A DNA stretch of 64,000 bases from Cylicocyclus nassatus (taxonomy: Eukaryota > Nematoda > Chromadorea > Rhabditida > Strongylidae), in NCBI GenBank assembly GCA_958299035.1, contig CATQJL010000001.1:20629433-20693432 (forward strand), read 5' to 3'. Numbering within the stretch: position 1 is the first letter of the stretch; every line of letters begins with the position of its first letter. The notes beneath the pieces are model-generated. The model saw nothing but the letters and a program-made list of their open reading frames with translations, did no database searches and was not told the origin of the DNA. This document shows positions 1 through 11,765 of the stretch, in pieces. The position numbers and the translations under genes were made by a program.

Positions 1-200
1 ACAATACAATATTTAAAAGCTGCTAAATAGGTGTTAATTGGCTATCATAAGTGGCAGTTACGCTGAGTAGCATAACTAACTAGGCTGCTACCTGCTGTGG
101 ATTTAGCTAAAAGGATTAATAGGGACAGGAGCTGGGGGAAGGGGGGGGGGAGGAGGGGGAAAAATTCGTGAATAAGGTCATGTTTCAAATGCACGATTTT
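1..200. other. AT-rich sequence with a purine run, no gene seen
   Basis: No supported coding or RNA feature. A G-rich purine tract occupies about 133-160, one of several long G or C runs in the window. Confidence 0.5.
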
Positions 201-559
201 AGAATGAGACTGGATAAATAAATGAATCTATAAATATATAAAACTCAATGTCTGTGAGGATGTTCGTTTAGTTGTTCGTTCGTTATAGAAACGCCACTCA
301 TTACACCGATTGAGCTAAAACCTCGCACACATATGTTTTCGACCCCGGCGGTGGTTTGTGGCTACTTTTTGCGGCAATTCGCAGGGTCCTTCTATTGATT
401 TATTGATTTGTTTACCTAAATCTGGGAAAATGAGAGTTTGACGTGCTCTAACCAATCATTTTCCAGTAAACATGTGGACAGGGTTAGTAAAGTTCATTCT
501 AATCTCAAGGTCGACAGGATGCAGCAGGTTCGTCTTAAAGCTTTTAGCGCATTATAGAA

Positions 560-657
560 GTTAGAGAGTGGAAGTATGATCGGCTTCCAGATTCCTGTGG
601 GGGCGAGCTGCGGACTTCACTAATTTGAAGATTCAGATACCTGTGGAGGCGTGCTGC
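560..657 (+). repeat. Tandem duplication inside the Helitron
   Basis: A segment of roughly 50 bp containing cagattcctgtgg and ctgcggacttcactaattt is repeated with a few substitutions (about 588-630 and 632-680). Confidence 0.6.
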
Positions 658-951
658 GGACTTCACTAATTTAGAGATAAGCTCAACGAGAGAATACGAA
701 ATACAATGCTATAACGTAGAAGTTTAACGAATTTATTTCGAAAATCAGGGAAGTGCGCAACCCGCCTCTACACGAATCTGGGAGCCGATGATATTTTGGT
801 AGGTAAGGGAACGGTGTCCGCCAGTGAGCCCGCTCTTGCTGGCAACCGCTCCTTTCGAGATATTGCGGTTGTGGTTGCAGGACCAATAGTCCGCGTTCCA
901 AAATGGCGGAGCGTTCCCCTACCCCATTCTGGAACATCTTGGTTAAACTAA

Positions 952-1663
952 GGGCCGCATGCACTAACATCCCCGCGGGGAGGGGATCGCAGCTTAAAAG
1001 AAAGCTTTATATTTCGAAACTCCAGATACCTGGATTTCACGTTGTGTACCTATCCGTAAGTATTCCTATTACCCTTCACTATGAACATGTTGAAGAGGAG
1101 CGAGAAGCTGTACGAACCGCATTTTCCAGCTTTTGTATGATCCCTGATGATCCCCTTCGCTTTTCTTCAAAGTCATTTTTCTTTTTCCGAAGTTAACGAA
1201 GAATCTCCAGAGTTGTGCAGATTGTCTAACCCGACAGTGCTAAGCATGTTGCTGCTAAGAACAAATGATGTTTTGAGGTCATGAAATTTGCGATGATCCA
1301 CAGGTCGAAATTTGAGGCTTACCGAAAAATTCGGCTTTTCAAAAACTCATTTGTTCTCATCAGCAACATGCTTAGCAGTATTGTGTTAGATGTTCAGTAC
1401 AACTTTGGAAGGTTTTCGTTAACTTCGGAGAAAGAAAAATGACTTTAAAGAAAACCGCCGGGATCATCAGGGATCATACAAAAGCTGGAAAATGCGGTTC
1501 GTACAGCTTCTCGCTCCTCTTCAACATGTTCATAGTGAAGGGTAGTAGGAATACTTAAGGATAGGTAGACAGCGTGAAATCCAGATATCCGGAGCTTCAG
1601 GATATAAAGCTTTCTTCTGAAGCTGCGATCCCCTCCCCGCGGGGATATTAGTGCATGCGGCCC
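952..1663. mobile_element. Foldback element with TAA duplication, PIF/Harbinger-like
   Basis: The two halves are inverted copies of each other: 952-1200 pairs with about 1420-1663. The ends are GGGCCGCATGCACTAA and its complement, and each is flanked by TAA (949-951 and 1664-1666). A TWA target and GGGC-type ends suit PIF/Harbinger; the class is inferred from ends only. No transposase frame is present. It sits inside the Helitron, so it arrived before or after capture. Confidence 0.6.
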
Positions 1664-2616
1664 TAAGAGTCTCGGGTGAGACCGGGACCATCAGATAGTA
1701 GATTATAAGCATGGAACGAAAACTTGAACTTGAATGAATGAATATATTCTATGAAATCGACTTATCTTTACTAGAACCTAACGATTCCGCTCTGCGCCTC
1801 CTCCTCCCTCCCCCCTGCCTTTCTTCCAAGCCCGGAAATGACCTATACGAACAACATGTTGTCTGCACAATTTGAGACAACCAAAAGGACAAGGATTTGC
1901 AGGCGAAATTGTTATAATTGCCCGGTCCAACGTGCTTATTTTCAACCCCAATTCACACCTTGCCTTCATTATTCGTAGGCGCCACTAAATCATTTCGATA
2001 TGGTTACGAGTAAGCGAGGAGGAGGAATGGGGTGCTAGAATTCACTATGAACTATGTATGTAACTATGTGCTTCTGCTATTTTTGGACAAATCTGACATA
2101 AAATTTAAAGCTTTAGATGAGAGAATCTGAAAAAAACGAATCAGTCCAAAGTTTTTTTGCTTTTTTTCTTCCTCTTCTTTCTTGCCCTTGCTTCTTGCCT
2201 AAGAAAGTTTTGATTACCCACTTCAATCATGAACGAATTGCCCCAATGTGCAGAAATTACTTCAATTTTTTCTTTGACTAAAGACCCAAAATGAAAATCG
2301 CGCACTCGAAAATCTCACACAATTATTTGTGATGATCGAATTTTCTCATTTAGCCATGTAGTATGAATTTTTTTATGACGATTTTGTAGTCATGTTTTTA
2401 GCACATTAAGTAGCAAAGTACACAAAAAGGAAAAAACGCTGACATGACTTCCGGAAAGTTCTTGCCTATCCAGTCAACCAGAAGTATTCGTGTATTAGTG
2501 CTTTTACAAAAGTTCCCTACTATCCGGTAGGCAAATAGAAAAGATAACAAAAAAAAAGCTGTACAGCTTTCTTGCTTAGAAACCAATCTAGAATGAGTGC
2601 ATAAGGCAGGATTTAG

Positions 2617-2755
2617 AAGGGGCTCATTGGCAGTGATGTGACAGTAAACGATGCGTCGTTCAGGGGCCCCAGGTGAAAAACGATGTTGTCAGGCCGGTGA
2701 GGATTTCAATAAATTCTAACGTGTCGCTCTACCAGCACTGCCATTCATCGACGGG
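2617..2755. other. Conserved block 1, copy A
   Basis: About 85 bases beginning near GCAGTGATGTGACAG are almost unchanged at 11632-11765 and 45598-45728, while neighbours differ more. In B the + frame is open across the block and into its right flank; copy A has one extra G in the run at about 2662-2665, which shifts that frame. No family is recognised. It could be an exon, a structured RNA or a regulatory element. Confidence 0.5.
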
Positions 2756-4269
2756 CATAAAACACAAAGGAAAGAGAATTCTTTTTGAATGGAGCATTGG
2801 TGACGAGAGCGCCAGCACATTGCAAGAGGATTTTAGAGTGAAAAAAGTACAAAGAGATTAGCTAAGAAGATTGACTTCGACGGAAAGAAGATAACGAGAT
2901 AACTGAAGAAAATTGCTGCCTTTTCTTTGCTTGTGTTGCTTTGCAAATTCTGTCGAACCCACGAGGAAAAATCCTAAGGGAATATACTGAATAATGAAAC
3001 TTACATAGTTTTGCAGAGGTAGATTGCCTACGAACTAGGTAGGTCGTTGCAAAATGGAGAGTGAAAGAATTTTTAACAAAGTATATTTGATTCAAAAGTA
3101 ATTTTAAATATAGTTCGGTTACAGGGTGATAAGTTGAAAAATTGTAATGCACTGAAATCCTTCAGTGATTCACTTGCAGTCTCCCCATATAGAGCATCCG
3201 TTTTTTTTTTGGAGCGGAAACGACGTCCACTGATTTCGACCAATATATTGATTGAAAAGTAAATCACAATGTAAAAAGTCGTAGTGTGGCATAAGATTTC
3301 AATGAATAGAAAGTTTGGTTATACGATTTGAAGGCGCTCAATTAATCATTATTTTATGTTATGCGCTCATTTGCTTTTATTTATTTATTTAATCCAAACA
3401 TTTTGCCATTTATGCACATGGTATGTAAATATGGTGGTCAAAAGCAAAAAAGACACAACAAAAAAATACTGTAAAGCGTTTCATCTAATTAATCAGCAAT
3501 CGATATATCGATTTTTTGGAGCCCCGTTGCAATGAAAGACTCTCAAACGTGTAACCCAAAAAACTTTTTTTTTGATGAAAAACGACTTGGGACAGAAGGA
3601 CACTGGTGTTTCTTTTTCATATAGATGTATTAAAGCGCTATGTGTTTATTATTATCAACTGTCAAACTACAGCTTGAGTTTTTCACGTTTTTCACATTAC
3701 GGAAGATACACATTGTTAGCTTAAGCACTTCATCGGAGCATATCCACCTTTTCAAGTGAAAAAAATTATGAAGAAAAACTTCAATCCAGTTTAACTATAA
3801 GCATGAATACTAGCACTTTTCTGCCACTTCATTGAATGGCATATAACGACAAAAAATGTCGTCTGCAGGAAGTGCAGCTAACAAAAACTTTCCATACTTC
3901 ATGCATGGCTTTGAGGGCTTTTCAAGAGGAATGTTTGAAATAAAAAAAACAACTTGAGAGTTTTTACCTTCGCGATTCTGACATAAAAACTGTTGCAAAG
4001 GGAGTGAGGATAGTGGTAGTCTTTATAAGTGTGTTATTTCTTGTGTTCAGAAGCGCACTTAGAAGGTGGAAGACACTTTGGAGGGCTAGGAGGGACGGAG
4101 GGAGGAAAGAATTGTTATGTTGTGAATGGGATCAGAAAACTTGTAAAATGGGAAAATAATTAATTATGTCGAGGTGAGTAGACAGTGAAAGCGGAAAATC
4201 TCACAAAATATTGCTATCTATAATTCCCACATACGCAAATACACTCAGACTAGGACAAGAGACTTGGAA

Positions 4270-4407
4270 AGCGCAACGACTCAAAAAGGGCAATAAAACA
4301 CTCCAGGAGAGAAAGAGTATCGTATGTGTCGAGCTGTTGTGTGTGAACAAAGCGAAACGACACATCAAAGAGCAACCGAAAGGGGTCAGGTGCCGTTACT
4401 GTAATTA
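4270..4407. other. Conserved block 2, copy A
   Basis: A run of about 65 bases around agagtatcgtatgtgtcgag is nearly invariant in A, B (13738-13874) and C (47398-47524). Both strands are open in part: the + reading includes KSIVCVELLCVNKAKR, the - reading FVHTQQLDTYDTLSL. Because nearly no third-position changes are seen either way, conserved noncoding DNA or RNA is as likely as coding. Confidence 0.45.
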
Positions 4408-5007
4408 GCAACATTCCTAAACAGGTTAACCTGGGTTACATAGACACGCGTCCATTTAGCAGCTGGTAGACGAGACGATTGAGCTTCTTGAATAAATTTG
4501 AAAATGAGTGGAGGAAATTTGCATAATTTTGCTGACAGCCAATTAAGAAGTGATTTATGAGACTGCGCGGTGAAATAAAGAGATTCTCTCCCTTTGTGTT
4601 TAAAGTCATGGGTTCTTTGACTATAAGGCCTTATATCTGGACTACTCTTTATAACAAACATTTCAAACTGGCATAACTTGAGAGTAATATTGAATTTTTA
4701 CATCTATGAATTTAAAGCTTTTTGAAAGGTGCTGTCTCTAAGCTACGAAAAATCTGATACGAATTCGATTATGGCTGCAGAAAATCTGGGGACGCAAAGA
4801 AAAGGGCACGCATAGTTCCAGCTAGTATATAAAAATCCTCAACAGCATTTCTACAACCATTGGGAGCTTAAGGATATAAGAAATCGTTAAGCCTGTGAAA
4901 CAGCTCCGCTCGATTTACCATAGTGATCCGATGACTTTTTGCACTTTCTACAATTTAACCGAGAAACCGGACAAACCAGCATCTCTGGTTAAGCCCCCAT
5001 CTCTTTT

Positions 5008-5165
5008 TTGTTGACCATATTGTCCCATTATTATTCTTTGCTGTGGCTAAAGTGTTTAATCCACGGATTGCTAAGCCGATCGGCGGTATGCGGCGTTTGT
5101 GCGCCATAACGTCGTACAAACAGATCAGCACAGGCTGACAGCCTAAGCTGTTGCGTACAGCTTTT
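5008..5165. other. Conserved block 3, copy A
   Basis: The region around ttgttgacca...gatcggcggtatgcggcg...gacagcctaagct is shared with 14608-14765 and 52940-53097. The - strand is open in B and C (RRIPPIGLT followed by GLNTLA). No family is recognised. Confidence 0.45.
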
Positions 5166-5385
5166 AGCCATTGTTGGCCAGAATCCTTGGCAAAACTTCT
5201 AACAAGGGACTCATGGCAAGGACGCGTCCGTATTCCTATGAGCTAGCAGGTGCTACAAGATCTATGATTAGCACGAGTCGAATTGTCGGTTTTTTCCCTA
5301 AGTGAAAGGCGTGAATGGAGCGCGCGAAACCATGCAAATGTGTCCAGTGTACACTAGCATTTGTTAGAGCAACGGTGCGCGAAAT

Positions 5386-5502
5386 ATGAAAATAGTAGAG
5401 TACGACATGGATAGCGGGGAATATGGTTTCAAGTACCGTCTAGAGTCAGCAGTCCCAAAAATTGCTGTTCGGGAGAGGCACAAAACAATTCCATTCAAAT
5501 AG
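5386..5502 (+). CDS. Conserved small ORF, copy A (38 aa)
   Basis: An ATG-started frame of 39 codons including the stop encodes MKIVEYDMDSGE at its N-terminus and PKIAVRE near the middle. Copy B (14989-15105) has an ORF of exactly the same length, and copy C (53295-53483) keeps the start and frame but reads past the stop. Substitutions between copies are largely amino-acid changing after residue 12, which argues against strong selection. It could be a first exon, a microprotein or a coincidence of a conserved DNA block. The opposite strand is also open, so the strand is uncertain. No signal peptide, membrane segment or known domain is visible. Confidence 0.25.
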   Translation: MKIVEYDMDSGEYGFKYRLESAVPKIAVRERHKTIPFK

Positions 5503-6856
5503 AGGTGCATTGAATTGATCACGATCTTAAGTTCTCTAATGCAAGACAACACAAATAACATGATCATTGGAAGCTATAACAGTACATAGCTAAGGAGTCA
5601 CAGCTATAGCGATAAGTTGCACGATGGAGCTCAGCAAAACGGCCATTATGGTAATCCTTTCAAAGGAAATCGAACGGCCGCAGTTAACAACTAATCGTCT
5701 GATGACTGACACCGCATTATGTTGTATTTATGGCTGCCATGGAAAAGAAAGTAGTCGTTACATCAGCAACTGAAGCAATGAGTTCACGAGCTATGAGAGG
5801 AGAAGAAACTTGGCAAATCTTGAAGAAAGCCAAAGGCTGATCTCGAATGAAATTTTGAGATTTTTACAAACCGTTCTACCAAATGATGATCCTGCACTAC
5901 AAACTACAAAAGCACACAGTGAACCAAGTTAAGAAATTCAAATACAATGCAATTCCATTCAACTCTCTGCAAATCTCTAAATTTGAAGTAATGATGTCAA
6001 CCACAGCTCCAATAACAGCAGCAGCGACAAGGATCATTCGTTAGGAATGGTCAGTTCTCGAACGCATAATTAGGCAGCATTGGCCCTTCAAATTGCCGCC
6101 CACCAATGAAGGGGGTGAAGCGTGGTGAAGTGAAAACTAATTCACTAACTGGTCAGCGGAGCTTGGAAGCACTTTGGATGGATTTTGGAGCCAATTTTAG
6201 GATCTCAGAAAAAGTAAAAAAAGTAGAATGCTTTTGTCCGGAGCCTTCAGACTAGGAACAGGAGATTTTTTCAGCAAATGCCGTCAGAATTTGAAGGACA
6301 AAAAGTAGGTAAGAAAAAACCAATGGCAGCACGTCTAATGAAGGCGAGCAGATTTTCTTTCGAACAAAACCCACTCCACATGCAATTACCGTTCCGCCAG
6401 CTTTAGCCAGCCTTTAGCCAGCCAATGCAAATTGCTATGATGGTAAGGAAGAAACGGGTGTAAAAACGAGTTCGTTAGAGGCGACAATCATACATGTGAA
6501 GTGTTCTTTACGGATAGATGAGCTTGACAAGATTTGCTTAGAGTACATTGTTACAAAAAAATGGAGGATTTTCTGGATTTTCCTTTGATAATAACCGAAT
6601 CTTTTTGAAGGGGTGCGATAGGAAAGTGAACTTCTAAGACATAAGGGATCATCTTCATCATGTGAGCCAAAGTTGAAACTTAAGTTTGGAGTTTACATAG
6701 AAATGACAAACTAGTCCTCGCGAGTTTCTCGCATGCCTAAGAAACTGTTATAGAAGCTCAGAAACATCAAAAACTAGGTTGAAATTCGGTACATACAAAT
6801 CACAATTGAGCCATTTCTTCCGATTTTGACGATTAGAACTATCCACTCCATTACCT

Positions 6857-7140
6857 CACTTAGCGACAGCCGAACCACTTCCCTCCCATCCATCTGAACC
6901 TCATTATAATCGGAGCATATTTCAATTTCAACGCTTGAATGAGGCGAAATGACCGCGAGCGGGGTGGTCCCCAGCTTCTAATGACCGACACCAGAACTCG
7001 ATTTGCTAATTAAGGAAGCCGCGCCACCCACGCAAGCCGAACACAAGCAGAGAGCATTGTGAAGAGCGCACGGTTATGAGAATGGCTGATGAGCAGCAGA
7101 TGACGGCTGTCAGGTAATTGGAAGCTGGTTTGAGTCAAGA
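6857..7140. other. Conserved block 4, copy A (about 270 bp)
   Basis: This is the longest conserved block, shared with 16540-16820 and 55300-55590. It includes gaccgcgagcggggtggtcc, a segment around ctaatgaccgacaccagaac, and agcagatgacggctgtca. A - strand frame is open in B and C (RLAWVA, NRVLVSVIRS), but copy A carries an indel that breaks it. Conserved noncoding DNA is the cautious reading. Confidence 0.5.
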
Positions 7141-7347
7141 AAATTGGGGCGGTCCCATTTTTGTATGGCGGCATTCAGATTATTGTCCTACTATGTATAT
7201 TGGTGAGATTCTCCTTCCATCAAAAATCCAGCACAAAAGTCATTTCAAAGTGTAAGACGCCTCAAAAGTATGTACAAGTAATTTGCGTCAACTCAGTTTA
7301 AAAGAATAAAGCTTTGAGATATGAAAAAGTGAAGTAAAGAGGAATGA

Positions 7348-7556
7348 GGACAATGATTGCGTGAGGGCCTCACGGGCGCTGAGCAGCCCTATTACCCATC
7401 AAGAATCGGGCTTAATTAGCGATCACATTGGGAGACAATGAGGCTTGCCGGAGGATTCTTGTAGAATATGCATGGAGTCATACCCGAAGAGCACTTTAGA
7501 TGCAGCTTATGAGGCTTTTATGGATATTTAGAAATTTGTGGGGTACTGTAGTATTT
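7348..7556 (+). pseudogene. Conserved block 5, copy A: possible decayed exon
   Basis: The + frame is open in copies B (17030-17238) and C (55795-56002) and reads ESGLISDHIGRQ then DSCRICMESYPKST. In A it is cut by two stops (ACAATGAGG and ATTTAG). B differs from A and C by a 6-base in-frame deletion. CRICME superficially resembles the start of a RING-CH finger, but the remaining cysteines and histidine are absent, so no function is assigned. Confidence 0.3.
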
Positions 7557-8599
7557 TACAGCCGAGTGCAAGTACAAAAAAGCTGTCTTCAAGCAATACG
7601 AAGAAGTACATGAGCCTTGGGGTCAACCGTAGTTGAGGTGAGGTGACCAAAACCAGAAATCTGGGAGTCTGCCAGCGGGTGCAACCTGAGCAACGCATCG
7701 GCGAACCCAAACAACAGTGATTACTAGAATTATTCAGGAAACATCCTGCGTGTGCGATGGTTTGCTCAAAGTTGCGAGAAATAGTACACTAAGGTTGCCA
7801 CATTCACTTGTTGAAGATTTGGAGATTCAGTTAAGCATATAGACCTTCCAAACATCACTTCACCCCTTCTCAGCAGCTCCATATTTTTCATTAAGCACTT
7901 CCAAAAGTTGTACCTCTCCGGTTGCTCAATAGTACGACTTTGACCGCAAAAGGGCAAAGTTCAATTCTGATCCTATGGTAGATCAAAATCAGAAACGTAG
8001 GAAGGCGATCACATTCGAAATCATCTTATTGTTTCTGCACCTAGTAAGCATGAGCTTCACAATACGAAATAAGCCTTCCTCAAATTCCAAAAAATTTCGA
8101 ACCCTTTCTGTAATAAAACTTTTCGACTGATACGTGTAAGAAAAATTTAAGAGGAAAATTTTATTTCAGAATATGAATTTGTCGACATATATTTTTTTAC
8201 AACTTTTCGTCTGCAGTTACTCGCAAATGTTATTGTAAGCGAAGTGGGCTAGGACTTGTATAAAGGCAAAGACAGGGAATGAAAGAGAACACGGAAATGT
8301 TACGAATTTCTCTTATTGCTGTTTTTATCCAACTCATCCAGTTGATTTATACTCTCGCTTCATGTATAAATCAAGCATAAAATCATCCATGGCCTCCTAG
8401 AATTTTGGAAGGTAGAAAGAGAAAATCATTTTGGGGCCATTTTGATGAAATCGGGAATTTTCGTGAGAACGAATTTCTATGCCATGGAAATGTGCACCAA
8501 TATTTAAATAGCATTATTTTTGATGTAATCTACTGAGGTGACAGCTGTTCTACCACTGCTTTCATCAAAGATAATTAGAAGAAGCCATGCGTATGTGAG

Positions 8600-8780
8600 T
8601 TTCGACAAGTGTTGTGTTGTTTTGCGTTCATCACCCACTGCACCCGACGAAACACTTCCAGGGTGTTATATGACCCCATCGACCAGCTTTCATTAGGGGG
8701 ACCTCCAGCACGACGTACAGCGCCCGATCTAATGAATATCCCCCTAATCGGAATGCCAGAACATTCCCGATGGCTTCTGG
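8600..8780. other. Conserved block 6, copy A
   Basis: Shared with 25430-25630 and 56755-56955, including ccagggtgttatatgacccc and gatctaatgaatatc. The + strand reading PDLMNI..GMPEHSRW is partly kept, but a one-base length difference between copies shifts the frame upstream of it, so coding is doubtful. Confidence 0.4.
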
Positions 8781-10099
8781 AGGGTGCATCGTTAGATATT
8801 TTGTGATTTGAGGGCGATGGTCAGTGAGAGGGACTGCGGCTTTCAGTAGGCATGACGAGAGAAATTTTATTTGTTTGCATACAACACTTTCCCACAGGAT
8901 ATTTAAATTGAGTAGAAAAAATCAATTGATTATTTTTTTAGAGCTCTTGCCTTCAAGCTATGTAGTAAGCCATTTACATTTTCGTGTGCTTTTGGGTTTA
9001 GTTATTTCTTGTTATTTTGTAAGCTGCTGGCCATCACATAAAAAAGCGTTCGCTCTGCTCTGATTTTGTACTTGCCTCATTTTCAAAAAATTCGCAAAAT
9101 ATTTATTCCAAAAAAGCGCACGAACTTGCTACACAATCAAATATATGCAATACCCAATCGTTGCCACATTAAATGAGTGATTTTATCTATTTTTGAGGCA
9201 AAAAAACTATTTCACACGCAAGTATGATAGATTATATAAGCGTAACATAGCATGCGTATCTCAGCAAGTAAGGTTGACTTTGTTTGTAAAATTGACAGAA
9301 TAAAGCAGAAAAAAATAGGAAAAGAAAATTGGCAAAATCGTTTCCTGGTAAATTCTTGAGCAATTAATTCATACTCATCATGCGGTGCGGTACACGAGAG
9401 TGTGCAGAGTTATAATAACCTAGTTAATAGTTCTACGTTGTGACACGAACATTTCTGAAATGATCCTGGCTTATGCATCACGTCCTTTTCAAACAACATG
9501 ATGCTCAAAATTGCCAATAACCAGGCTTGGAAATAGTGGATAGAGATAAGAGAGAGAAAAGTTTTTTAGGTCATAATTCTATAAGAGAACATCAATCCAT
9601 GAAAGGTAGAAGTACATATGAAGCTCCTCAGTGACGGCCCAGATGAGTGACGAATAGCGGTCGATGTTCACCTAAAAATAGAGAGTTACAATATTTTACA
9701 GAGTCAGCGGAACAGCTTAATGCGAGGAAAGCGATGAATGTGCACAAGAGCACCAAGGATTGAGAATAGAAGGTAAAAGCATAGATAGAAAGTAGAAGCA
9801 TAAAGCTCTATCCACGATACTGCCGCTGAGATGCTTGACTAGCCTATCATGCGAGTAATGACCAATAATTACAGTATAGTTACAGTAACTGGAACAAAAA
9901 CATGGCTCTACACTGAATGCAAGAGATGCGTGCAACAGTCTCCTTGCCAATCCTCACACAGGCTGCAGGGGTCGTGATGAATATGAGCATGTTCAGAAAT
10001 AAGGAGGTAGTCGGAAAACTCGTACACTAGGCCGCGACCAAGAAGGAGTGGTTGGAATCATCAAATGGCATTATAAAGACATCTGTGAATGTGAAGACC

Positions 10100-10687
10100 A
10101 CGCGCAGTAATCCGGAGTCGTCTACAAATTATTGCTGGAGGTTGACTCCTTTGGCCTATTGAGAAAGAAACAAAATTTAGGGGCATGTCGAGATTTGGCG
10201 TCCTCACAAAGTCGAACGAGCCGATGTACGCAAGAGCTGCTGGGGACGACCGTCAATGACTAAAGAGTCCGAAGCTCAAATTCCTCCGAGACTTCACATA
10301 GTAAGGTTATTTAACCTGCCGAACGCGAATATCATATTCATTTGTTGAATCAACGCCATTTTCCTTGTTTAGGGTGAGACCCCATGTCGTACACCTACAG
10401 TAATCTTACAAAAAAGCCCTTATCACGGAGTTTCACTATCGTTTTCGTGATCAGCATGTCGGATAACACTCCTATGCCAAGTTTCAGCCAAATCCGTCAA
10501 ACTTTGAATTTTTCCTCTTTATACCATACAACTACCGTAACCCTCACTGCGACGTCAGGATTTGGTAGGACAGCAGCTGCGCTTGTAGCTTACGTAATAA
10601 CCAACACAGTGGCAAAGTTTGAGTGCACCATTTTTGATTGAGAGGGAAGTTATGAGAAAAGTTGTAAAACTTAGTGTTCAACCTAAT
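10100..10687. other. Spacer between copies A and B, no gene seen
   Basis: No similarity to other parts of the window was noticed. An 85-codon + frame at 10384-10641 looks accidental (low-complexity Thr/Ser-rich translation, no conserved partner). Confidence 0.45.
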
Positions 10688-11631
10688 AGAATGAGACTGG
10701 ATAAATAAATGAATAGATTATAAGCATGGAACGAAAAGTTGAACTTGAATGAATGAATATGATCTATGAAATCGACTTATCTTTACTAGAACCTAACGAT
10801 TCCGCTCTGCGCCTCCTCCTCCCTCCCCCCTGCCTTTCTTCCAAGCCCGGAAATGACCTATACGAACAACGTGTTGTCTGCACAATTTGAGACAACCAAA
10901 AGGACAAGGATTTGCAGGCGAAATTGTTATAATTGCCCGGTCCAACGTGCTTATCAACACCAGTTCACACCTTGCCTTCATTATTCGTAGGCGCCACTAA
11001 ATCATTTCGATATGGTTACGAGTAAGCGAGGAGGAGGAATGGGGTGCTAGAATTCACTATGAACTATGTATGTAACTATGTGCTTCTGCTATTTTTGGAC
11101 AAATCTGACATAAAATTTAAAGCTTTAGATCAGAGAATCTGAAAAAAACGAATCAGTCTAAAGTTTTTTTGCTTTTTTTTCTTCCTCTTCTTTCTTGCCC
11201 TTGCTTCTTGCCTAAGAAAGTTTTGATTACCCACTTCAATCATGAACGAATTGCCCCAATGTGCAGAAATTACTTCAATTCTTTCTTTGACTAAAGACTC
11301 AAAATGAAAATCGCGCACTCGAAAATCTCACACAATTATTTGTGATGATCGAATTTTCTCATTTAGCCATGTAGTATGAATTTTTTTATGACGATTTTGT
11401 AGTCATGTTTTTAGCACATTCCTAAGTAGCAAAGTACACAAAAAGGAAAAAACGCTGACATGACTTCCGGAAAGTTCTTGCCTATCCAGTCAACCAGAAG
11501 TATTCGTGCATTAGTGCTTTTACAAAAGTTCCCTACTATCCGGTAGGCAAATGAAAAAGATAACAAAAAACAGCTGTACAGCTTTCTTGCTTAAAAACCA
11601 ATCTAGAATGAGTGCATAAGGCAGGATTTAG

Positions 11632-11765
11632 AAGGGGCTCATTGGCAGTGATGTGACAGTAAACGATGCGTCGTTCAGGGCCCCAGGTGAAAAACGATGT
11701 TGTCAGGCCGGTGAGGATTTCAATAAATCCAAACGTGCCGCTCTGCTAGCACTGCCATTCATCGA
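11632..11765. other. Conserved block 1, copy B
   Basis: Counterpart of 2617-2755. The + frame is open through the block (SDVTVNDASFRAPGEKRCC, then RAALLALPFIDE) to a TGA near 11817. No family is recognised. Confidence 0.5.

Larger units (their letters stand above)
227..1698 (+). mobile_element. Non-autonomous Helitron-type element, 1472 bp
   Basis: The 5' end reads TCTATAAATATATAAAACTC, a typical animal Helitron start (TC plus an AT-rich lead). The 3' end is ATAG, one base off the CTRR consensus, with a GTCTC-GGGT-GAGAC hairpin 16 bases before it (1669-1682). Copy B carries the uninterrupted site at 10713-10720 (gaa|tagatta). This shows insertion exactly between A and T without target duplication, the Helitron hallmark. 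No Rep/helicase frame is present, so it would be mobilised in trans. It contains a foldback element at 952-1663. Confidence 0.8.
201..10100 (+). repeat. Segmental duplication unit 1, copy A
   Basis: From about 201-226 and again from 1699 onward this segment aligns collinearly with 10688-27745 (copy B) and 44336-59150 (copy C). Identity varies along its length: roughly 1740-2900 and 3800-4200 are almost identical to B, while 3300-3780 and 8230-9900 are more diverged with many small indels. The copy is interrupted by a Helitron-type insertion at 227-1698. It lacks the LTR element of B and the 4.3-kb transposon of C, so it serves as their empty site. No intact gene is recognised; conserved blocks inside are listed separately. 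The right end near 10100 is approximate, set by loss of similarity to 59061-59150. Confidence 0.85.

Noticed and set aside
2200..2225. Spliced-leader-like sequence (gttttgattacccacttc)
   Set aside because: Only a partial match to nematode SL1, no donor after it and no snRNA-type Sm site.
7440..7480. RING-CH finger (CRICME motif)
   Set aside because: The other metal-binding residues are absent before the frame ends.
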